Shown in pieces: positions 48,939 through 57,858 of a DNA stretch of 64,000 nt; the first letter of the stretch is position 1; each line of letters opens with the position of its first letter. The stretch is from contig NC_008786.1 of assembly GCF_000015565.1 (NCBI RefSeq), positions 1,364,001 through 1,428,000 on the forward strand, given 5' to 3'. The stretch comes from Verminephrobacter eiseniae EF01-2 (GTDB taxonomy: Bacteria; Pseudomonadota; Gammaproteobacteria; Burkholderiales; Burkholderiaceae_C). The notes beneath the pieces are model-generated. The model had not been told where the DNA came from and ran no database searches. It saw only the letters and a program-made list of their open reading frames with translations. The position numbers and the translations under genes are program-made.

Positions 48939-49394
48939 ATGAAAACCCTTGCTGCGTTGACCCTGGCCGCTGCGGCCTTGACCTTTTGCGCCCCGGCTGC
49001 GGCCCAGTTTGCCAAAACCGAGGACGCGATCAAATACCGCCAGAGCGCGCTGTTCGTGATGGGCCAGCATTTCGGCCGCCTGGGCGCCATGGCCACCGGG
49101 CGTATGCCGTTCGATGCCAAGGTGGCGCAAGACAATGCCGCACTGCTGGCCCAGCTTGCCAAGCTGCCTTGGCCCGCTTTCAGTGCCGGCACCGACAAGG
49201 GCGCGCCTACCAAGGCCCGGCCCGAGGTCTGGGCCGAGCCGGCCAAGTTCAAGGAACATGCCGAAAAGATGCAAGCCGAAACCGTCAAGCTCGCTGCCGC
49301 TGCGCAGACCGGAAGTCTGGACAGCCTCAAAGCCGCATTTGGCGCCACCGCCGACTCCTGCAAATCCTGCCATGACAGCTTTCGGGCCAAGTGA
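48939..49394 (+). CDS. Cytochrome c'
   Basis: A 151-residue periplasmic protein. The signal peptide (MKTLAALTLAAAALTFCAPAAAQ) is followed by a four-helix bundle; the haem motif CKSCH (141-145) lies close to the C-terminus, as in class II cytochromes c'. The family binds NO and CO at a five-coordinate haem and protects against nitrosative stress. AAAGGA lies 8-10 bases before ATG 48939. Divergent cytochrome b561 gene is the likely partner. Confidence 0.93.
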   Translation: MKTLAALTLAAAALTFCAPAAAQFAKTEDAIKYRQSALFVMGQHFGRLGAMATGRMPFDAKVAQDNAALLAQLAKLPWPAFSAGTDKGAPTKARPEVWAEPAKFKEHAEKMQAETVKLAAAAQTGSLDSLKAAFGATADSCKSCHDSFRAK

Positions 49395-49476
49395 CGGCTC
49401 CGGCGACGATCTTCGGCAGCTGTATTTTTGATGGCTACAGGTGCTTGATCTACCTGGCGCAGGAGGGCGATTTGAC

Positions 49477-49980
49477 TCAGCTTTGCGCCAGTAGCTGCTC
49501 GATCAACCGGTGCAGCGCAGGAAAATCGGGAGCGCCGACGAAGCTCTTGACGACCTCGCCGCGCTTGTTGACCAGAAAGCTCGTTGGTGTCAGGCGCACA
49601 TCGCCCCAGTCCCGGGCCAACTGGCCGGTGTTGTCGATGGCCACCTTGAAGGGTAGCTTGCGCGTTGCGGCAAAGTTCACCACGTAGCTCGGGGGGTCAT
49701 AGCTCATGGCCACGGCCAGGGTGTCGAAACCCTGCGTGTGGTACTTGTCGTAGGTAGCCGCGAGCGCGGGCATTTCGGCCACACAGGTGCTGCAATTGGT
49801 GGCCCAGAAATTCACCAGCGTCACCTTGCCGCGCAGATCGGCCATCGATTGGCGCGAGCCGTCGAGCAGCACAAAGGTCGATTCGGGCGCTGCATGGCCG
49901 CCCATGTCCAGGTACAAATAGGCGCCGACGGCCACAAACGCTGCAACTGTCACACCCGCTGCCCACTGCTTGATCGCCAT
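49477..49980 (-). CDS. TlpA/ResA-like membrane-anchored thioredoxin
   Basis: A 167-residue protein with an N-terminal hydrophobic anchor (residues 7-25) and a thioredoxin fold with active site Cys63-Ser-Thr-Cys66 in FWATNCSTCVAEMP. The cis-Pro is in RLTPTSFLVNKRG. It likely keeps periplasmic thiols reduced, e.g. apocytochrome c haem motifs, which fits its position convergent to cytochrome c'. ATG 49980 chosen; an ATG at about 49995 would add MDGAV. Confidence 0.88.
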   Translation of the reverse strand: MAIKQWAAGVTVAAFVAVGAYLYLDMGGHAAPESTFVLLDGSRQSMADLRGKVTLVNFWATNCSTCVAEMPALAATYDKYHTQGFDTLAVAMSYDPPSYVVNFAATRKLPFKVAIDNTGQLARDWGDVRLTPTSFLVNKRGEVVKSFVGAPDFPALHRLIEQLLAQS

Positions 49981-50181
49981 GACTGCACCATCCATACCAA
50001 AAGACAAGGCCGGATTGTGCCGCACGCCGGAGTTTGGCTACGCCGGTGGCGCTGCGGCCGCATTGCCGATCATCGACCGATGAACCGCACATGGATCCCT
50101 GGGCGGCAGCGGCGCATCCCCCGCAACGGGGCGGCGCCAGCGGCTCGGCCAAGACCGTGGCGCCTGGTGTGCCGGCGTCTA

Positions 50182-50341
50182 GTGTCGCGTCACCGATCAT
50201 CTGTCGGTCTGCGCTGGCCATCGAAGCGCATCGCGGCGTTGCATCGCTTGCCAATACGCTCGGTATTGGCTGCGCGATGCGCCTTGCGCTACGCTCCGAT
50301 GGCTGCGCGCAGCCTGCGACATCTGATCGGTGACGCGACAC
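50182..50341. mobile_element. 160-bp MITE, copy 2
   Basis: Same element as at 36460, same orientation, with perfect TA on both sides (50180-50181 and 50342-50343) and intact 18-bp inverted ends. It lies in the 430-bp gap between the thioredoxin gene and the MFS gene; the rest of that gap shows nothing recognisable. Confidence 0.92.
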
Positions 50342-50411
50342 TAGGCGGGCGTCAGATGCGGCAGCCATTGCAGGCCCCGTGGCGCGCGCAGGGCGCGATG
50401 GAGCCATGGCC

Positions 50412-51893
50412 ATGAGCGCCGCCCGGCCGCCCGAAGGCGCTCATACCGTAGCCGAAGGCGAAGGTACTCCAGTGAGCCAGTTGCTGCCGCGGCCGGTTGC
50501 CATCACCGTCTTTTTGGCCCTGGCTTTCGCGTATTTCCTGTCGGCTTTGGTGCGGGCTGTCACCGCCACGCTGGCGCCGACATTGGCGCCGGAGTTTGCG
50601 TTGCAGGCGCGCGATCTGGGTCTGCTGGCCGGGGGTTACTTTCTGGGCTTTGCCGCCATGCAGTTGCCATTGGGCCGCTGGCTGGACCGCCATGGTCCGC
50701 GCAAGGTATTGCTGGGTTTTCTGGGCTTGGCCGTGCTGGGCTGCCTGGTGTTCGCGGCGGCCACCGGCTTTTCGGGTCTGCTGGCCGGGCGCGTGTTGTG
50801 TGGCGCAGGCGTCAGCGCCTGCCTGATGGCGCCGCTCACGGGCTATCGCCGCTGGTTCGCGCCCCAGGCGCAGATGAGTGCCAATTCCTGGATGCTGATG
50901 ATGGGCTCGCTGGGCATGGTGGCCTCGACGCTGCCGGTGCAATGGGCCTTGCCGCTGTGGGGCTGGCGGCCCTTGTTCTGGGCCTTGGCGGCCCTGATCG
51001 CGCTGGCCATGGTGGTGATTGCGCTGCGGGTGCCGGGCTGGGCCAGTGGCACCGACGGCGCAGGTCGCGCAGGTGGCACCGATGACACAGGCGGCGCTGC
51101 GGCCTCGGGTTACGCCCTGGTGTGGCGCCACCCGTACTTTCAGCGCCTGGCACCGCTGGGCTTTTTCTGTTACGGCGGCATGATGGCCATGCAGACACTG
51201 TGGGCCGGGCCCTGGATGCAGCGCGTGGCGGGCTATACGCCGCTGGAGTCTGCGGCCGGCCTGTTCGGCATCAATGTCGCCATGCTCGGCGTGTTCTGGA
51301 CCTGGGGCATGGTCAACCCCTGGCTGCTGCGCAAGGGCTGGGGGGCCGATCGGCTGCTGGCCCTGGGGCTGCCGTTGAGCCTGGCAGTGCTGCTGGGCAT
51401 CATCATCGCCGGACCCCGGGCCGGGGGTGGCGCCTGGGCGCTGTATTGCGTGTCGTGCACCTGCGTGGCGCTATCGCAGCCGGCACTGGCGCTGGCGTTC
51501 CCGCAGGCGCTGGCCGGACGCGCGCTATCGGCCTTCAACCTGGTCATTTTTGCCGGCGTGTTCACGGTGCAATGGGGCATCGGCCTGGCGGTGGATGCGT
51601 TTGTTGCCGTGGGGGCCACAGATTTCGCCGCCGGGCCGCCCCAAGGCGAAATGCGACCCCCTCGGGGGGCAGGGAGCGAAGCGACCGTGGGGGCCACAGG
51701 TTTCGCCGCCGGGCCGCCCCAAGGCGAAATACGACCCCCTCGGGGGGCAGGGAGCGAAGCGACCGTGGGGGCCAACACCACGGCGGCTTTTCAGGCGGCG
51801 ATGGCACTGTACTTGGCGTGCAACGCGGCGGCCTACGCCTGGTTTCTGTTTCGGGGCCAGCGCCATAATGCGCGGCAAACCCCCGTCCCATGA
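50412..51893 (+). CDS. MFS transporter with an in-frame 78-bp tandem duplication
   Basis: A 493-residue, 12-helix permease of the major facilitator superfamily; loop 2-3 has LGRWLDRHGPRKVLLG. Residues around 400-455 between helices 11 and 12 hold two copies of a 26-residue unit (FAAGPPQGE...PPRGAGSEATVGA) that is hydrophilic and looks like translated intergenic repeat DNA rather than transporter sequence. ATG 50412 is chosen because GGAG lies eight bases upstream; 50406 is an alternative. It overlaps the downstream EIIA gene by four bases. Substrate unknown. Confidence 0.85.
   Translation: MSAARPPEGAHTVAEGEGTPVSQLLPRPVAITVFLALAFAYFLSALVRAVTATLAPTLAPEFALQARDLGLLAGGYFLGFAAMQLPLGRWLDRHGPRKVLLGFLGLAVLGCLVFAAATGFSGLLAGRVLCGAGVSACLMAPLTGYRRWFAPQAQMSANSWMLMMGSLGMVASTLPVQWALPLWGWRPLFWALAALIALAMVVIALRVPGWASGTDGAGRAGGTDDTGGAAASGYALVWRHPYFQRLAPLGFFCYGGMMAMQTLWAGPWMQRVAGYTPLESAAGLFGINVAMLGVFWTWGMVNPWLLRKGWGADRLLALGLPLSLAVLLGIIIAGPRAGGGAWALYCVSCTCVALSQPALALAFPQALAGRALSAFNLVIFAGVFTVQWGIGLAVDAFVAVGATDFAAGPPQGEMRPPRGAGSEATVGATGFAAGPPQGEIRPPRGAGSEATVGANTTAAFQAAMALYLACNAAAYAWFLFRGQRHNARQTPVP
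51609..51773. repeat. 78-bp tandem repeat (two units plus nine bases) within the MFS gene
   Basis: Units 51609-51686 and 51687-51764 differ at only two or three positions; GTGGGGGCC begins a third unit. The core CCCCCTCGGGGGG with flanking GCAGGGAGCGAAGCGAC resembles an intergenic palindrome I know from Comamonadaceae genomes. Because 78 is divisible by three the frame stays open. Confidence 0.9.
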
Positions 51894-52342
51894 GCACCAC
51901 CAGCATCCTCATCATTGCCCATGCCCCGCTGGCGCACGCTTTGCGTGCATGTGCACTGCATGTGTTTGCCGATTGCGCGGACAGCGTGGCCGCATTGGAC
52001 ATACTCCCCCACCAGCCCCCCGAAGAGTCACTGGCCCAGGCGCGCATCATGCTCGACCAACTGGGCGCGGACAGCACGCTGGTGCTGACCGACCTGTTTG
52101 GCGCCACGCCCTGCAACATCGCGCAGCGCCTGGTCGACGGCCTGCGCTCGCGCCTGGTGGCCGGGGTCAACCTGCCGATGCTGCTGCGTGCCGTGAGCTA
52201 CCGCTGCGAGCCTCTCGATGCGGTGGTCACCCGCGCTGTCGTGGGTGGCGCGCAAGGGATCATGCAGGTGGCCGTCAGCGCACCGCAGAACCAGAACCGC
52301 CGTTACCGACATGATCAAGACCCGAACCATCATCAGCAATAA
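51890..52342 (+). CDS. PTS EIIA component, mannose family
   Basis: A 150-residue protein with the phosphorylatable His10 or His11 in IIAHAPLA and the loop LTDLFGATPCNIAQ typical of EIIA-Man. No EIIB/C/D sugar permease is present, so this looks like a regulatory phosphorelay of the kind found in Betaproteobacteria (EIIA-HPr-EI). It overlaps the MFS gene by four bases at its start and ptsH by 32 bases at its end. Confidence 0.9.
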   Translation: MSTTSILIIAHAPLAHALRACALHVFADCADSVAALDILPHQPPEESLAQARIMLDQLGADSTLVLTDLFGATPCNIAQRLVDGLRSRLVAGVNLPMLLRAVSYRCEPLDAVVTRAVVGGAQGIMQVAVSAPQNQNRRYRHDQDPNHHQQ

Positions 52343-52580
52343 ACTGGGCCTGCATGCCCGCGCATCGGCCAAGCTCACCAAGCTGGCCGGCAGTTTCCCC
52401 TGCGACGTTTTCATGCGCCGTGGCGAGCGCCGCATCAACGCCAAAAGCATCATGGGCGTGATGATGCTGGCCGCCGGTCAGGGCGCCGAAGTCGAAATCG
52501 AAACCAGCGGCGAGCGCGAGCAGGAGGCGATGCAGGCCCTGCTGGCCTTGATGGTCGACAAGTTTGGCGAGGGCCAGTAG
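52311..52580 (+). CDS. ptsH: Phosphocarrier protein HPr
   Basis: An 89-residue HPr with phospho-acceptor His15 (NKLGLHARAS) and Ser46 (KSIMGVM), the site used by HPr kinase. The ATG at 52311 lies inside the end of the EIIA gene. It passes phosphate from EI to EIIA. Confidence 0.96.
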   Translation: MIKTRTIISNKLGLHARASAKLTKLAGSFPCDVFMRRGERRINAKSIMGVMMLAAGQGAEVEIETSGEREQEAMQALLALMVDKFGEGQ

Positions 52581-52621
52581 AGCATGTCGCGCCCTGCCCC
52601 CGGCGACCCGGCAACGGCACC

Positions 52622-54400
52622 ATGACCTTTTCCATCCACGGCCTTGCAGTGGCGCGCGGCATTGCCATCGGCCGCGCGGTGCTGGTGGCGTCCGGCCGCG
52701 CGGATGTGGCGCATTACTTCGTGCAGCCCGAGCAGGTCGAGGACGAAATCGAGCGCGTGCGCCGCGGGCGCAATGCGGTGGTCGAGGAATTGCAGCGCCT
52801 GCAGGTCGAGATGCCCGCCGATGCGCCGCACGAGCTCACGGCGCTGCTCGATGTGCACCTGATGCTGCTGCAAGACGAAGCGCTCACCGGGGGCGTCAAG
52901 CACTGGATCACCGAGCGCCTGTACAACGCCGAATGGGCGCTGACCACGCAGTTGGAAGTCATCGCGCGCCAGTTCGATGAGATGGAGGACGAGTACCTGC
53001 GCGAACGCAAGGCCGACCTGGAGCAGGTGGTAGAGCGCATCCTGCGCCACATGAAGGGGGTCGCGCTCCCGGTGGTGCCGCCGGCCCACAGCCCGCGCCG
53101 CAAGACACCGCAGGGCCTGCTGCCGAGCGACATGCTCGACACGCCGCTGGTGCTGGTGGCGCACGACCTCTCGCCTGCCGACATGCTGCAATTCAAGCAA
53201 AGCGTGTTTGCCGGCTTCGTCACCGATGTCGGCGGCAAGACCTCGCACACCGCCATCGTGGCGCGCAGCATGGGCATCCCGTCCGTGGTCGGAGCGCGCG
53301 CTGCCAGCCAACTGGTGCGCCAGGACGACTGGGTCATCATCGACGGCGATGCCGGCGTGGTGATCGTCGATCCCTCGCCCATCATCCTGGCCGAATACGG
53401 CTTTCGCCAGCGCCAGGCCGAACTGGAACGCGAGCGCCTGACCCGGCTGCGACACACCTGCGCGATCACCAGCGACGGCCACAAGGTGGAACTGCTGGCC
53501 AATATCGAGCAGCCCGGCGACGCGCTGGCCGCCGTGCGCGCCGGGGCCGTGGGCGTGGGCCTGTTTCGCAGCGAATTCCTGTTCATGGGCAAGAGCGGTC
53601 ACCTGCCGGGCGAAGACGAGCAATACCGCGCCTACTGCGAGGCCATAGACGGCATGCAGGGCCTGCCGGTCACCATCCGCACCATCGACGTGGGCGCCGA
53701 CAAGCCGCTGGACAAGGGCCACAAGGACAACCACCTGAACCCGGCCCTGGGCCTGCGCGCCATCCGCTGGAGCCTGGCCGACCCGGTGATGTTCCGCACC
53801 CAGCTACGCGCCGTGTTGCGCGCTGCCGCGCATGGCAAGGTCAACCTGCTGTTTCCGATGCTCGCGCACCAGCATGAGATCCGGCAAACGCTGGCGCAGG
53901 TCGATCTGGCCCGCGCCGAGCTCGATGCGCGCGGCGCGCCTTACGGCCCGGTGCAGCTCGGTGCAATGATCGAAGTGCCTGCCGCCGCGCTGATGGTGCG
54001 CAGTTTCCTGAAGCATTTCGACTTTCTGTCGATCGGCACCAACGACCTGATCCAGTACACGCTGGCCATAGACCGGGCCGACGAAGCCGTGGCCCATTTG
54101 TACGACCCGCTGCACCCGGCCGTGCTGCGCCTGGTGGCGGACGTGATCGCCCAAGGCCAGGCGCAGGGCAAAAGCGTGTGCGTGTGCGGCGAAACCGCAG
54201 GTGATGTGGGCATGACGCGCCTGCTGCTGGGCCTGGGCCTGCGCAGTTTCTCGATGCACCCGGCGCAGATTCTGGCCGTCAAGCAGGAGGTGCTGCGCGC
54301 CGATACGCGCAAGCTCGCCCCCTGGGCGCAGCAGGTGCTGCAAGGCGATGAGCCTGAGGACTGGCGGGAGCCCGTTGAAGCACGAAGACAAGGCTTCTGA
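52622..54400 (+). CDS. ptsI: PTS enzyme I (phosphoenolpyruvate-protein phosphotransferase)
   Basis: A 592-residue enzyme. The phospho-His209 is in GGKTSHTAIVARSMGIP, the PEP-binding barrel holds RTIDVGADKPL, GAMIEVPAAAL and NDLIQYTLAIDRAD, and the active Cys is in VCVCGETAGD. It starts the phosphorelay by taking phosphate from PEP. It lies 41 bp after ptsH in the same operon. Confidence 0.97.
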   Translation: MTFSIHGLAVARGIAIGRAVLVASGRADVAHYFVQPEQVEDEIERVRRGRNAVVEELQRLQVEMPADAPHELTALLDVHLMLLQDEALTGGVKHWITERLYNAEWALTTQLEVIARQFDEMEDEYLRERKADLEQVVERILRHMKGVALPVVPPAHSPRRKTPQGLLPSDMLDTPLVLVAHDLSPADMLQFKQSVFAGFVTDVGGKTSHTAIVARSMGIPSVVGARAASQLVRQDDWVIIDGDAGVVIVDPSPIILAEYGFRQRQAELERERLTRLRHTCAITSDGHKVELLANIEQPGDALAAVRAGAVGVGLFRSEFLFMGKSGHLPGEDEQYRAYCEAIDGMQGLPVTIRTIDVGADKPLDKGHKDNHLNPALGLRAIRWSLADPVMFRTQLRAVLRAAAHGKVNLLFPMLAHQHEIRQTLAQVDLARAELDARGAPYGPVQLGAMIEVPAAALMVRSFLKHFDFLSIGTNDLIQYTLAIDRADEAVAHLYDPLHPAVLRLVADVIAQGQAQGKSVCVCGETAGDVGMTRLLLGLGLRSFSMHPAQILAVKQEVLRADTRKLAPWAQQVLQGDEPEDWREPVEARRQGF

Positions 54401-54785
54401 GGCAGGCAGGCGGCCAAGGCATTGGATGCGCAGGCGGAAATGCGTGGCGCCGAAAGACCCCGCGAGCGGGCGAGAAAATCGCATCATTGCGCCGCGAGAT
54501 GAAAGCAGCAAATGAAAATCCAGCTTGGCTGTTGCCCTCAGTCTCTATCGCCGCAATACGGGGAGCTAGCCTGCGGCGCCGAGCAAGATGCTGGATAGAG
54601 GCCGCCATCGTGTGGTTGCGCTGGCCTCTGGTGGCATGCAGAAGGCGTACGTTGCTCCAGGTTGAATCCATGCGCTCGTGACGCCGCGGGGCCTTCTGCC
54701 AACTTGAATCGCCGACAAGCGCTTACAGCCATCCCTGTCATTCGATTGGCGATGCGCGCGATGTCAGCCGCGATACCACTGCCGT
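54401..54785. other. Unassigned stretch between ptsI and the IS5 remnant
   Basis: About 385 bp with no recognisable gene. The right part lies where the 3' end of the IS5 transposase should be, but the translated frames do not match the family's C-terminus, so this end of the IS has been replaced or scrambled. No terminator for ptsI was evident. Confidence 0.4.
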
Positions 54786-55700
54786 TCACGCGCTCATTGG
54801 TGCAGTCCTTGGCCACCGCGCCTTGGACCCGATCAGGTCTTGTTGCGAGGCATAGGCGCTGTCGCCGTAGACCTCTTGCTCGGCGCGGTGCAGCAACTGG
54901 GGCAGCGGGTGCTTGTCATGCACGTGGGCTGCGGTCACCACGGCGCTGTGCGCAAGCCCGGTCTTGCTGTCTACGCCGATGTGCAGCTTCATGCCGAAGT
55001 ACCACTGCTGACCCTTGCAGGTCTGGTGCATCTCCGGATCGCGCTCGCCCTCGGCATTCTTGGTCGACGAGAGCGCGGAGATGGCGGTGGCATCCACGAT
55101 GGTGCCGGTGCCCAGCTTCATGCCCTTGTCTTGCAGCACTTGCCCAACCTGGGCGAAAAGCGCAGCGCCCAGGTCATGCTGCTCCAGCAAGCGCCGGAAC
55201 TTCAGCAGGGTGGTGCCGTCGGGCACGCGCGCGCAGCCCAGATAGATGCCCACGAAGCGGCGCAGGGCCACGCTGTCCAGCAGTGCCTCTTCGCAGGCTT
55301 CGTCGGCTAGTGTCGCGTCACGGATCAGATGTCGTAGGCTGCACGCAGCCATCGGAGCGCAGCGCAAGGCGCATCGCGCAGCCAATACCGAGCGTATTGG
55401 CAAGCGATGCAACGCCGCGATGCGCTTCGATGGCCAGCGCAGACCGACAGATGATCGGTGACGCGACACTAGGTTGAACCAGTGCCGCACGAAGTACATG
55501 CGCAGCATGCGCGCCAGCCGCACCGGTGGCCGGCCGTTGCCCGCCTTGGGGTAGAAGGGCTCGATGACAGCGCACAACTCGGCCCACGGCACGACGCGCT
55601 CCATGGTCACCAGGAACTCGTCACGCCGCGTCTGGCGGCGATAGCGATCAAAGCTTTCGGACTGGTCGGCGGCGATGGCGAGGGTCTGTTGCTTCAACAA
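54786..55700 (-). pseudogene. IS5-family transposase, interrupted by a MITE and truncated
   Basis: From ATG 55700 the frame gives an IS5-group transposase: RRQTRRDEFLVTMERVVPW, RMLRMYFVRHWFNL, then 54 residues encoded by the MITE, then ADEACEEALLDSVALRRFVG, TGTIVDATAISA (first catalytic Asp) and GMKLHIGVDSKTGL with EVYGDSAYASQQ (second Asp). The third acidic residue and the C-terminal ~90 residues are missing; the frame ends GSKARWPRTAPMSA. The protein must be inactive. The open frame over the MITE is coincidental to its 162-bp net insertion. Confidence 0.85.
55310..55469. mobile_element. 160-bp MITE, copy 3, inside the IS5 transposase gene
   Basis: Inverted relative to copies 1 and 2. TA lies on both sides (55308-55309, 55470-55471). 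Excising the 160 bp plus one TA restores HWFNL-ADEACEEALL, the uninterrupted family sequence, proving it as an insertion with TA duplication. One end has a single mismatch (CACGGATCA). Confidence 0.95.
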
Positions 55701-55732
55701 AACATAACGCCTGATAAAAGCGTGCGGTTGCC

Positions 55733-56746
55733 CTATTCAGCGTAGCCCAAAAGGCCCCGGCGCAGTTGCCGGGGCGAGACACCGAACCAGCGCTGGCAGG
55801 CGCGCGTGAGCACCGACTGGTCCGCATACCCCAGCAACTGCGCGATATGGCCGAGGCTCAGATCCGGCTGCTCCAGCAACTGACGGGCCCAGGCCTGGCG
55901 AGCGGCCTCGCGCAGTTTCTCGAAGACCGCGCCCTCGGCCTGCAAGCGCCGCTGCAACGTGCGCGGGCTCTGCCCCAGGGCGCGCGCTACCGCGCCCAGA
56001 TCCGTCGTGCCCATGCGAACCAAACTGTCCAACACGCCGCGCACATGGTCTGCCGCACTGCCATCCCGTCCCGGCGACGATCCGAGCAGAAAACGTTCGA
56101 CAAACTGCTGCAGCAGCCGGTTGTGGCGCGGCATGGGCTGGCGCCAGGCCTGTGGGTCGATGGCAATGCCGTCGAACGCAGCATTGAACCGCGGCAACTG
56201 CCCCAGGTGCCGCCGGTACTGAGCGCTGCTACCCACGGGGGCGTGGCGGCAGTAGATGACGGTTGGGCGCAGCGCGCCTGCGGACAACACATCGGTCAGG
56301 CGGCACAAGTAAGCCACGCAGATTTCCGCGAACTGCGGCGCGTCGGGCAGGGGCTGCTGTCGCTGGAACACTTCCAGGCATTCCAACCCCTCGCCGGGCG
56401 CCATGAAGGTCCGGTAACCCAGCGTGGTGGTGTGGAAGCGGATGTACTTGGCTCCCTGCAACATGCCTTCGCGCACGGTGGGTGCGGACTGGATGACCAG
56501 TCCCAGCAGACCCAGGGTATCTATGCTCTGTATGGCGCACAGGCGCAGGCCGAAATCAGGCGCACCCAGCGTGCGTGCGGCCGCCTCAATCGCCAGGGCC
56601 GCGCATCGGGTGGGCAGGTAGCGCTCGGGATTGACCAAATCGCCAGGGGCGAGGCCGCCCGTGCGCAGGATGGCCGCCGGATCGCCCCCGCAGCGGCGCA
56701 CCAAGTCTTCGAAACCGGCCATCCCGGCAGCGCGTACCAGACTCAT
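55733..56746 (-). CDS. AraC-family transcriptional regulator (OruR/ArgR-like with Arabinose_bd-type N-domain)
   Basis: A 337-residue regulator. The N-terminal ~190 residues match the ligand-binding domain type used by regulators such as OruR (FGLRLCAIQSIDTLGLLGLV, TLGYRTFMAPGEGLE). The C-terminal double helix-turn-helix has LGAVARALGQSPRTLQRRLQ and LSLGHIAQLLGYADQSVLTRACQRWFGVSPRQLR. ATG 56746 is chosen; the longer frame back to 56884 crosses the simple repeat. Divergent from the dehydrogenase gene, which it probably controls. Confidence 0.9.
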   Translation of the reverse strand: MSLVRAAGMAGFEDLVRRCGGDPAAILRTGGLAPGDLVNPERYLPTRCAALAIEAAARTLGAPDFGLRLCAIQSIDTLGLLGLVIQSAPTVREGMLQGAKYIRFHTTTLGYRTFMAPGEGLECLEVFQRQQPLPDAPQFAEICVAYLCRLTDVLSAGALRPTVIYCRHAPVGSSAQYRRHLGQLPRFNAAFDGIAIDPQAWRQPMPRHNRLLQQFVERFLLGSSPGRDGSAADHVRGVLDSLVRMGTTDLGAVARALGQSPRTLQRRLQAEGAVFEKLREAARQAWARQLLEQPDLSLGHIAQLLGYADQSVLTRACQRWFGVSPRQLRRGLLGYAE

Positions 56747-56782
56747 GGAGCAGGAATAACAAACATAGGGCGGGAGCGTGCG

Positions 56783-56812
56783 CGTGGCGTGGCGTGGCGT
56801 GGCGTGGCGTGG
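56783..56812. repeat. Pentanucleotide microsatellite (CGTGG)x6 in a divergent promoter region
   Basis: Six perfect tandem units lie in the 152-bp gap between the AraC-type regulator and the 3-hydroxyacyl-CoA dehydrogenase. Changes in unit number would alter promoter spacing. Confidence 0.95.
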
Positions 56813-56898
56813 AACATCAAAATTATGTCGCGTAAACACAAGTAACGCCAGAGGGGTTAGACCTAACATTTCCCCGTCATACAACTAAGGAGACAACC

Positions 56899-57858
56899 AT
56901 GTCCTATGTGAACCATCTGACCGTCCTGGGCGCAGGCGTACTGGGCGGCCAGATCTCTTGGCATAGCGCCTTCAAGGGAAAAAGCGTCGTCGTGTACGAC
57001 ATCTCGGAAGAGGCACTGGCGCGCTGCCGTGCGGCGCAAGCGCACTATGCGGCCATCTACCAGACCGATGCGGTCGGCGCCAGCGAGGCCGACGTGGCGG
57101 GCGCGCGGCAGCGCTTGACCTTCGCAACCGACCTGGCCAGCGCCGTGGCCAGCGCCGATCTGGTCATCGAAGCCGTTCCGGAGATTCCGCAGGTCAAGAC
57201 CAGCGTCTACCAGCAAATGGCGCCGCTGCTGCCGGCCCACACCTTGATCGCCACGAATTCGTCGACGTTTCTGCCAAGCGATTTCGCCGCGGCCACCGGC
57301 CGGCCCGACAAGTTTTGCGCATTGCACTACGCGAACTACATCTGGGCGGCCAACCTGGTTGAAATCATGCCGCATGCGGCGACGGCGCGGACCACGCTCG
57401 ACGACGTCACCCGGTTTGCAATCGAGACGGGCATGGTGCCGATTCCCGTCGGCAAGGAACACAACGGCTACGTGCTCAATGCATGGTTCGCACCCTTGGT
57501 GACTGCGGCCCAGGCCCTGGTGACCAATGGCATCACCACGCCCGAGGTCGTGGACCGGACGTTCCTGATCGCGAACCCGGGCGCCCGGATGGGCCCGATG
57601 GGCATGATGGACGTCGTCGGCATGAAGACCTGCTACGACGTGAGCATGCACTGGGGCCAGGTGCTGGGCGACCGGCAACAGTTGGCCAATGCCGAGTACA
57701 TCAAGACCCATCTGATGGACAAAGGGCGCATGGGCATGCTGTCGGGCAAGGGCTACTACGACTATCCGAATCCCGCTTACGAAGATGCGGGCTTCCTGTC
57801 GGTGCCGCCCCTGTCACAGCTGTCCAAGATTGTGGATCGCTGCATCCCTGCGGCCTAG
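56899..57858 (+). CDS. 3-hydroxyacyl-CoA dehydrogenase (NAD-binding, short form)
   Basis: A 319-residue enzyme with the Rossmann loop LTVLGAGVLGGQI (residues 8-20), ASADLVIEAVPE, the catalytic His in CALHYAN and the Glu in NLVEIMP. It oxidises a 3-hydroxyacyl-CoA, e.g. 3-hydroxybutyryl-CoA, with NAD. AAGGAG lies 8 bases before ATG 56899. The last codons GCG GCC are followed by TAG, in which TA is the target-site duplication and G is the first base of MITE copy 4; the native C-terminus may therefore be cut short. Confidence 0.9.
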   Translation: MSYVNHLTVLGAGVLGGQISWHSAFKGKSVVVYDISEEALARCRAAQAHYAAIYQTDAVGASEADVAGARQRLTFATDLASAVASADLVIEAVPEIPQVKTSVYQQMAPLLPAHTLIATNSSTFLPSDFAAATGRPDKFCALHYANYIWAANLVEIMPHAATARTTLDDVTRFAIETGMVPIPVGKEHNGYVLNAWFAPLVTAAQALVTNGITTPEVVDRTFLIANPGARMGPMGMMDVVGMKTCYDVSMHWGQVLGDRQQLANAEYIKTHLMDKGRMGMLSGKGYYDYPNPAYEDAGFLSVPPLSQLSKIVDRCIPAA

